A stretch of 10,193 bases of DNA. Origin: Candidatus Nealsoniibacteriota bacterium. GTDB lineage: Bacteria; Patescibacteriota; Minisyncoccia; Minisyncoccales; CSSED10-335. Below, in pieces: positions 5,473 to 10,193 of the stretch. A program made the translations under genes and the position numbers. The stretch spans positions 1 through 10,193 of the forward strand of contig PWOE01000042.1 in assembly GCA_003557585.1 (NCBI GenBank), written 5' to 3'. Position 1 is the stretch's first letter; the number at the start of each line of letters is the position of its first letter. A model generated the notes under the pieces. That model saw nothing but the letters and a program-made list of their open reading frames with translations. It was not told the DNA's origin and did no database searches.

Positions 5473-6600
5473 ATGAAGATAAAGATAAATCAAAACAAAT
5501 TAAAAGAGGGGGTTAATGTTGTCGAAAGAATATCATCGAAATCATCATCACTTCCTGTTTTAAAAAATATATTGATAAGAGCTTATAAGAATTATATTAA
5601 TTTAATAGCCACTGATTTAGAGATAGGTATTAAGTGGTGGTCTTTAGCTCAAACAGAAAAAGAAGGAGAAGTTGTTATTCCTTCTGGAATTCTTTCAAGT
5701 TTTATTAACTTTTTACCTAATGAGAAAGTCTCGATGTCTTTATCTAAAAATGATCTTTTAGTTGATTGTTCTGATTTTAAAACTCAAATAAAAGGTTTCA
5801 CCACAGATGAGTTTCCAATAATCCCTGAGGTTAGTGAAAAATCGAGCCTTTTAATTAACTCACAAGATCTTTGTAAAGGTTTATCTCAAGTTTCAGATAT
5901 ACCAAGTTTTTCCACAGCGAGACCAGAGATATCAGGAGTATTCTTTGAAGCGAAGAAAGATAAATTAAAAGTTGTTGCTACTGATAGTTATAGACTAGGA
6001 GAAAAGATTATTAATTTAGACAACAAAGTGAAAGAAGACCTCTCTTTTATCTTACCTCAAAAAGCAGCCAAAGAGATTGTTGGTATCTTGGGAGAAAAAG
6101 AAGGAGTTGTTAAGCTTGTCTTTAGTCCAAGCCAGGTTCTTTTTGAAATGAAAGAAGATAGCAAATCAACTCAACCTCAGATTCAGATAGTTTCTAGAGT
6201 GATTGATGGTGAATACCCAAACTATGAAGAGATAATTCCTAAAAAGAGTGGCACATCAATTATTTTAAATAGAGCTGAATTCTTAAACCAGATAAAAGCT
6301 TCTAGTGTTTTTGGTGGTAAAGTTAATGAGTTGAAAGTTAAAGTTAATCCAACAAAGAAAGGATTGGAATTGTTTAGTGAAAGTGTTGAGACTGGAGAAT
6401 TCAACTCTTTTATACCAGCAGAGATTAAAGGAAAGAAAGAAGAAATCTCTTTTAATTATAGGTTCTTGGTTGATGGTCTTTCTATTATAAAAAGCCCCGA
6501 AGTTATCTTCGAGGTTAATGGTTCTTCAAGTCCAGGAGTCTTAAGACCAGCGAAGGAGACAGATTTTCTTTATATAGTTATGCCGATAAAATCAAATTAA
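5473..6600 (+). CDS. dnaN: DNA polymerase III beta sliding clamp
   Basis: This 375-residue ring-forming processivity clamp has three repeated clamp domains at about 1-122, 126-247 and 250-373. Family landmarks are LPVLKNILI (27-35), ATDLEIGI (46-53), SGVFFEAKKDKLKVVATDSYRLGE (154-177), IDGEYPNYEEIIP (244-256), FNYRFLVDGL (327-336) and the C-terminal YIVMP (367-371) that forms part of the partner-binding pocket. The length is typical. The ATG has no Shine-Dalgarno sequence and follows a very AT-rich gap. GC is low (about 28% in two lines counted by hand). The stop overlaps the stop of the convergent PBP gene in the shared bases TTAA, and a PBP terminator appears to be embedded in codons near 340-348. 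Confidence 0.98.
   Translation: MKIKINQNKLKEGVNVVERISSKSSSLPVLKNILIRAYKNYINLIATDLEIGIKWWSLAQTEKEGEVVIPSGILSSFINFLPNEKVSMSLSKNDLLVDCSDFKTQIKGFTTDEFPIIPEVSEKSSLLINSQDLCKGLSQVSDIPSFSTARPEISGVFFEAKKDKLKVVATDSYRLGEKIINLDNKVKEDLSFILPQKAAKEIVGILGEKEGVVKLVFSPSQVLFEMKEDSKSTQPQIQIVSRVIDGEYPNYEEIIPKKSGTSIILNRAEFLNQIKASSVFGGKVNELKVKVNPTKKGLELFSESVETGEFNSFIPAEIKGKKEEISFNYRFLVDGLSIIKSPEVIFEVNGSSSPGVLRPAKETDFLYIVMPIKSN
6489..6514 (-). terminator. Intrinsic terminator of the PBP gene, inside the dnaN 3' end
   Basis: On the minus strand the arms CCTCGAAG and CTTCGGGG pair over 8 bp (one G-U wobble) around a 4-nt loop (stem 6495-6514) and are followed at once by CTTTTTATAATAG (T-run 6489-6493). It begins about 83 nt beyond the PBP stop. 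The layout is classical apart from lying wholly inside the convergent gene. Confidence 0.7.
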
Positions 6601-8498
6601 TAAAGAGACAAAGCATATTCCATAAACCTTCTCCAAGCAGGAGCAGCAACAGTCATGCTCTCACCCCCAACCATGGGGGTGTTGTCATTGTTGCCTGCCC
6701 AGACACCAACAGATATTGATGGAGTGTAGCCAACTGTCCAGCCATCTTTGTAGTTCTGGGTCGTTCCAGTCTTAACAGATGTTCCAGCTAAATTAAGAGA
6801 TGAGTTTGCGCCAAACATTGGACTGCGAGCCTCATTATCAGATAAGACGCTATTAATTGTTCTAGCTACAGATGAATTAAGAACTCTTTTTGATTCCTTA
6901 TTTGTCTCATCTATGACCCTTCCTTGAGAGTCAGTTATCTTGATAATGAAAGATGGAGGAGTTCGTTCTCCTTCTGTAGCAAAGACTCCATAAGCTGAAG
7001 TCATGTCAAGTAAAGTAACGTCTCCTCCTCCTAAAACCAAAGGAAGACCATAAAAAGATGGATCTCTAGTTAATGTCGTTATACCTAAGTTTTGAGCTAG
7101 ATTTATACTGTCAGCAACAGAAGAGTAGTAGGCAAGAACCTTAACAGAAGGAACATTAAGAGATTGAGCTAGAGCTTCTCTCATAGTTACCGGACCTCTG
7201 AATAGACCGTCATAGTTTCTTGGAGAATAACCGGCAATATTTATCGGTTCATCCTCTACTATAGTCTTGTCACTATGTCCTTTATTAAAAGCGTCAGCGT
7301 AAACAAAAGGTTTAAAGGCTGATCCTGGTTGCCTTGATCTCATAGCGACATTAGGGTAAGGCTCAAATAGGCAGCTTTTGCCAGGAATACAATTATCGGG
7401 ATAAGGGTCTTTAAAGTAATCGGCCGAACCGACCATAGACAAGATATGACCGTTGTTAGGGTTGATTGCCACCAAAGATGCATTGAAAGAATGATAAGCT
7501 CTGTTAGAAACAGCAGCCTCTTTTATAACTTCTTCAGCTTTTGCCTGAAGGTCCCAATCAAGAGTTGTATAAACCTTAAGACCTCTTGTCCTTAAATACT
7601 CAACATCATATTTCTCATTAAGAATTCTAATTACTTCCATTGTGAAATGAGGAGCTTTCAAGGCCTGAGATGTTGGATGAAAAGAGATTTCAATTTCCTT
7701 GTATTCCTGAGCTTCTTCTTCAGAGATATATCCGAGAGTGGCCATGCGATCGATAACGTAGTCTTTTCTAATCATTAAATTGTCGATGTTTGGGCCATAA
7801 GGAGAAAGATAGCTAGGACTCCTTATTAAAGAGGCAAGGATTGCTGATTCCGTTAAGTCAATTTGAGAAACGGGCTTGTTGAAGTAGGCTTGAGATGCTG
7901 CTTCAACTCCATAAGCATTGCTTCCTAAAGGTATCTGGTTTAAATAAAATTCCATAATCTCATCTTTGGAATACCTTCTTTCTAGCTCTAAAGTTAAGAT
8001 AGTTTCTCTCACCTTTCTTTCTAAGGTTCTTTCTCCTGACAAGAGAGAAGACCTGATTAATTGTTGAGATATTGTTGATCCTCCTTGGGTTGTTCTACCT
8101 CTCCTGATGTTTTCAAAGAAAGCTCGAGTTATCCCTTTTAAATCAACACCAAGATGAGTGTAGAAACTAGAGTCTTCGGCAGCAATTACAGCCTGTATCA
8201 AATGATCTGGAATCTCTTCTAAATCAACTAAGTCTCTTTTTTCTTCTCCATAAAGAGTGTATAAGACAACCTCTCCGGTTCGGTCATATATCCTAGTTGG
8301 CTCTATATAAGCTCTCTCAGTGAAGTTTTCAGGCCGAGGAAGGTCTTTGGCGTAATAAGCAAAAAGGAGCAAAGAAAAGAGAATTATTGAAAGAAATCCC
8401 AAAAGAGCATAGCTAGCAATTGTCTTAACTAAAGAAACAACCCTTTTATTCTTAAAGGAATTCAGATATACTTTTTTATAGTGCCTGATTTTGGACAT
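6597..8498 (-). CDS. Class A penicillin-binding protein (glycosyltransferase + transpeptidase)
   Basis: This 633-residue bifunctional peptidoglycan synthase resembles PBP1a. A basic cytoplasmic N-terminus precedes one membrane anchor at about 28-49. The GT51 domain (about 65-240) has AAEDSSFYTHLGVD (106-119, catalytic Glu108), GGSTISQQL (139-147) and KDEIMEFYLNQIPLG (178-192). The transpeptidase domain (about 335-620) has SAFK (Ser393, Lys396), SLN (446-448) and KTGTT (576-580). All catalytic motifs are intact, so lipid II polymerisation and cross-linking are expected. Cys370 and Cys376 in DNCIPGKSC, close before the active serine, could form an extracytoplasmic disulfide (inference). It is shorter than many PBP1a proteins and has no extra C-terminal domain. 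The ATG lies about 3 nt after the predicted transcription start, without a Shine-Dalgarno sequence. Confidence 0.95.
   Translation of the reverse strand: MSKIRHYKKVYLNSFKNKRVVSLVKTIASYALLGFLSIILFSLLLFAYYAKDLPRPENFTERAYIEPTRIYDRTGEVVLYTLYGEEKRDLVDLEEIPDHLIQAVIAAEDSSFYTHLGVDLKGITRAFFENIRRGRTTQGGSTISQQLIRSSLLSGERTLERKVRETILTLELERRYSKDEIMEFYLNQIPLGSNAYGVEAASQAYFNKPVSQIDLTESAILASLIRSPSYLSPYGPNIDNLMIRKDYVIDRMATLGYISEEEAQEYKEIEISFHPTSQALKAPHFTMEVIRILNEKYDVEYLRTRGLKVYTTLDWDLQAKAEEVIKEAAVSNRAYHSFNASLVAINPNNGHILSMVGSADYFKDPYPDNCIPGKSCLFEPYPNVAMRSRQPGSAFKPFVYADAFNKGHSDKTIVEDEPINIAGYSPRNYDGLFRGPVTMREALAQSLNVPSVKVLAYYSSVADSINLAQNLGITTLTRDPSFYGLPLVLGGGDVTLLDMTSAYGVFATEGERTPPSFIIKITDSQGRVIDETNKESKRVLNSSVARTINSVLSDNEARSPMFGANSSLNLAGTSVKTGTTQNYKDGWTVGYTPSISVGVWAGNNDNTPMVGGESMTVAAPAWRRFMEYALSLY
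6662..6681 (+). terminator. GC-rich hairpin downstream of dnaN (possible terminator)
   Basis: CACCCCC (6662-6668) and GGGGGTG (6675-6681) form a perfect 7-bp stem with a 6-nt loop, 62 nt past the dnaN stop and inside the last codons of the PBP gene. The following TTGTCATTGTTG is only partly T-rich, so it may be a weak or factor-assisted terminator, or chance. Confidence 0.35.
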
Positions 8499-8507
8499 AT
8501 TAAATAT

Positions 8508-8536
8508 ATTCTACTAAAACAGAGCTAATGTAGCAA
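8508..8536 (-). promoter_or_regulatory. Promoter of the PBP gene, predicting a near-leaderless mRNA
   Basis: On the minus strand TTGCTA (8531-8536) and TAGAAT (8508-8513) are 17 bp apart. The start would fall near 8501, about 3 nt before the ATG at 8498. It lies in the 44-bp gap shared with divergent tyrS. No clear plus-strand promoter for tyrS is seen beyond TATATT at 8505-8510 without a good -35. Confidence 0.5.
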
Positions 8537-8542
8537 ATAATT

Positions 8543-9751
8543 ATGAAGAAAAAAGAAGATAAAGTCAACGAAGCATTAGAGAGAGGTGTAGAGATTGTCT
8601 ATCCCTCTAAAGATAAATTAAAAAAACTTCTCTTGTCAAACAAGAAGATCAAGCTCTATTGTGGCTATGACCCAACTAGTCCTGATTTTCACTTAGGACA
8701 TCTCTTTACAATACTTAAATTAGCCGATTTTCAAGAATTAGGGCACAAGGTAATTCTTTTGATAGGAGATTTTACAGGAACGATAGGAGATCCAACTGAC
8801 AAAAAAGAAGCAAGAAACAAGTTAACAGAGAAAGAGGCTCTGAATAATTCAAAAAATTACAAAGACATCGCTAGTAACTTCCTCTCTTTTCAGGGCAAGA
8901 ACAAGGCCGAAATTACCTATAACAGTAAGTGGAACAATATTCTCTCTTTCAGAGAACTGATAAACCTAGCTTCTTTCTTCACTGTACAACAGATGATAAC
9001 GAGAGATATGTTTCAAGAAAGAATAAAGAAAGAGAAACCGATTTATCTACATGAATTTATCTATCCATTAGTTCAAGCTTATGACAGCTTAGCCATGGGA
9101 GTTGATCTTGAGATAGGAGGCAAAGACCAGCTCTTTAATATGCTTTGTGGTAGAGATTTAATGAAAGTAACCGTTAAAAAAGAGAAATTTGTCTTAGGAA
9201 CAAAACTTCTAACTGACGTTTCTGGGAAAAAGATGGGCAAGAGTGAAGGGAATTCAGTTTCTTTAAATGAATCTCATCATGAGATATATGGTAAGATAAT
9301 GTCTTGGCCTGATGAGTTTATCTTTCCAGCCTTGGAAGGGCTTACCAGAATACCGATGGAAACTATCAGTCAACTAAAGAGAGAAGTGAAGGAAAAAAAG
9401 CTTAGTCCATTAAAAGTTAAAGTCCTTTTAGCCAAAGAGATAGTCTCTATGCGCTATGACGAAAAGAAGGCAGATTTAGCTGAAAAAAGGTTTCAAAGAA
9501 TATTTCAAGAAAAGAGAGCCCCATCAACGATTCCTCGAATTAAAGTGAAAGAAGACAAGATGAGGATTATAGATCTTTTAGTTTTCTTGAAAATGATAGA
9601 ATCTAAAGGAGAGGCCAGAAGAGTCATTGAACAAGGAGGAGTTAAGATAAATGATAAAGTTGAAAGCGATTGGCAAAAAGAGATTGAGATAAAAGACAAC
9701 ACAATTGTTCAAGTAGGCAAAAGAAGGTTCTGCAAGATAACCAAAAGATAG
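8543..9751 (+). CDS. tyrS: Tyrosyl-tRNA synthetase
   Basis: This 402-residue class I synthetase charges tRNA-Tyr with tyrosine in the cytoplasm. The HIGH-type motif is HLGH (50-53) after YCGYDPTSPDF. Tyrosine-pocket residues lie in YPLVQAYDS (174-182) and EIGGKDQ (190-196). The KMSKS-type loop is KMGKS (230-234), with Gly in place of the usual Ser. An S4 RNA-binding domain ends the protein (about 339-400, GEARRVIEQGGVKIN at 356-370). HLGH and the overall pattern suggest the TyrZ-like branch rather than the E. coli-like one (inference). The ATG at 8543 gives a natural N-terminus but has no Shine-Dalgarno sequence. No hairpin terminator follows, and the lipoprotein 2 promoter begins 11 bp past the stop, so read-through is possible. 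Confidence 0.96.
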   Translation: MKKKEDKVNEALERGVEIVYPSKDKLKKLLLSNKKIKLYCGYDPTSPDFHLGHLFTILKLADFQELGHKVILLIGDFTGTIGDPTDKKEARNKLTEKEALNNSKNYKDIASNFLSFQGKNKAEITYNSKWNNILSFRELINLASFFTVQQMITRDMFQERIKKEKPIYLHEFIYPLVQAYDSLAMGVDLEIGGKDQLFNMLCGRDLMKVTVKKEKFVLGTKLLTDVSGKKMGKSEGNSVSLNESHHEIYGKIMSWPDEFIFPALEGLTRIPMETISQLKREVKEKKLSPLKVKVLLAKEIVSMRYDEKKADLAEKRFQRIFQEKRAPSTIPRIKVKEDKMRIIDLLVFLKMIESKGEARRVIEQGGVKINDKVESDWQKEIEIKDNTIVQVGKRRFCKITKR

Positions 9752-9762
9752 AGCAATTCCCC

Positions 9763-9790
9763 TTGACAAAAAAGACGAATATTGTATTCT
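9763..9790 (+). promoter_or_regulatory. Promoter of lipoprotein 2
   Basis: TTGACA (9763-9768) and TATTCT (9785-9790) are 16 bp apart. The inverted repeat GAATA-TTG-TATTC (9777-9789) overlaps the -10. The predicted leader is about 39 nt and includes a weak stem, CTATT/AATAG (9802-9806 with 9815-9819), just before the ribosome site. Confidence 0.7.
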
Positions 9791-9817
9791 CTAGCTTAGT
9801 ACTATTCAAAACTAAAT

Positions 9818-9829
9818 AGAAAGGAGGTG
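9818..9829 (+). promoter_or_regulatory. Very strong Shine-Dalgarno sequence of lipoprotein 2
   Basis: AGAAAGGAGGTG is complementary over 12 nt to the conserved 16S 3' tail. AGGAGG ends 8 nt before the GTG at 9836. This decides the GTG start: the other in-frame GTG (9827) lies inside the Shine-Dalgarno sequence itself. Confidence 0.8.
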
Positions 9830-9835
9830 GATAAG

Positions 9836-10193
9836 GTGAAAAAGATTTTTTTCATTTTGCTTGTTGCTATTCTCTTGGTCTCTGCGTGCGGAGAGGCTCC
9901 AATAGAAAGAATGGAGCCTAAGTATGAGATAGTAGCGAAGCACAACATGGATCCCGAGGACGTTATTATCTCTTACAATCTGAGGGTTGAAAAGGAAGAT
10001 GACGTCATAACTTTCTTTGTGATCGATTATCAGATAATCAATCGCAGAGAGGAAAGCCTTAAGGTGAGGATCTATCTATACTTCGCCAAAGGCCGAGGAC
10101 TCCCCCCGATGACCTATGATGAAATCCTTCATGAAATAGAGCCCTTAAGCTTTATTGAGGGGTCTATAGAGGGTATCCCTAATGATTTTTACA
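9836..10193 (+). CDS. Small lipoprotein of unknown function, copy 2 (3' end outside window)
   Basis: 119 codons are visible from a GTG start; the frame is still open at the window end. The N-terminus MKKIFFILLVAILL is a signal peptide with lipobox LVSAC (Cys18). The mature part contains PEDVIISY, FFVIDYQIINRREESLKVRIYLYF and later EPLSFIEGSIEGIPNDFY, which align weakly but in order with the lipoprotein at 3399-3746 and its post-stop tail. I recognise no domain; a small beta-rich extracytoplasmic protein is likely. GC is about 42% by hand count. The strong promoter and ribosome site suggest abundant expression. Retention of glutamate where copy 1 has a stop suggests this copy is the intact form, subject to seeing its real end. 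Confidence 0.78.
   Translation, partial: MKKIFFILLVAILLVSACGEAPIERMEPKYEIVAKHNMDPEDVIISYNLRVEKEDDVITFFVIDYQIINRREESLKVRIYLYFAKGRGLPPMTYDEILHEIEPLSFIEGSIEGIPNDFY

Larger units (their letters stand above)
9762..9829 (+). repeat. 68-bp promoter-leader repeat, copy 2
   Basis: This block is identical at 67 of 68 positions to the minus strand of 3755-3822. It runs from the base before the -35 hexamer through the Shine-Dalgarno sequence. The two copies are inverted and enclose dnaA, dnaN, the PBP gene and tyrS (about 5.9 kb). Confidence 0.95.

Noticed and set aside
5908..5916. TTTTCCACA inside dnaN
   Set aside because: One mismatch to a DnaA box, isolated inside coding sequence; not strong enough to call.
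1..10193. CRISPR arrays, insertion sequences, tRNA or rRNA genes, selenocysteine or recoded TGA
   Set aside because: No regularly spaced repeats, transposase motifs, cloverleaf-like segments or in-frame TGA codons within conserved genes were seen.

Overview
The window looks like the chromosomal replication-origin neighbourhood of a low-GC bacterium with compact genes. It carries the conserved block rpmH-rnpA-yidC-jag on the minus strand, diverging from dnaA-dnaN on the plus strand. A short YidC without a large periplasmic domain, a VirB4/TraC-like ATPase converging on jag, and start codons mostly without Shine-Dalgarno sequences suggest Patescibacteria (Candidate Phyla Radiation), perhaps Parcubacteria-like. 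That placement is inference from layout and protein style, not from a search. The genetic code appears standard: the complete genes read through without in-frame TGA, and every complete gene ends in TAA or TAG.

Layout. 1-1521 (+): the C-terminal part of a VirB4/TraC-type ATPase, cut by the window edge. 1531-3235 (-): jag, yidC, rnpA and rpmH, one operon transcribed from a good promoter at 3257-3285. 3399-3746 (-): a small lipoprotein gene lying between rpmH and dnaA. 3954-6600 (+): dnaA and dnaN, separated by a 148-bp AT-rich gap with a perfect DnaA box, the best oriC candidate. 6597-8498 (-): a class A penicillin-binding protein convergent with dnaN. 8543-9751 (+): tyrosyl-tRNA synthetase. 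9836-10193 (+): the start of a second small lipoprotein gene, cut by the window end.

The housekeeping genes cover replication initiation and processivity (dnaA, dnaN), ribosome and tRNA maturation (rpmH, rnpA), membrane insertion with its RNA-binding partner (yidC, jag), cell-wall synthesis (PBP) and translation (tyrS).

The unusual component is the pair of lipoprotein genes. They are in opposite orientation about 6 kb apart and are weakly similar paralogues. Each is preceded by an almost identical 68-bp promoter-leader block (67/68 identical) containing TTGACA-N16-TATTCT, a small inverted repeat over the -10 region, and a Shine-Dalgarno sequence complementary to 12-13 nt of the conserved 16S tail. 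No other start in the window has such a ribosome site. The first copy has an in-frame TAA, after which the frame stays open for 21 codons up to its terminator, so it looks recently truncated. At both convergent junctions, intrinsic-terminator-like hairpins lie inside the coding sequence of the opposing gene.
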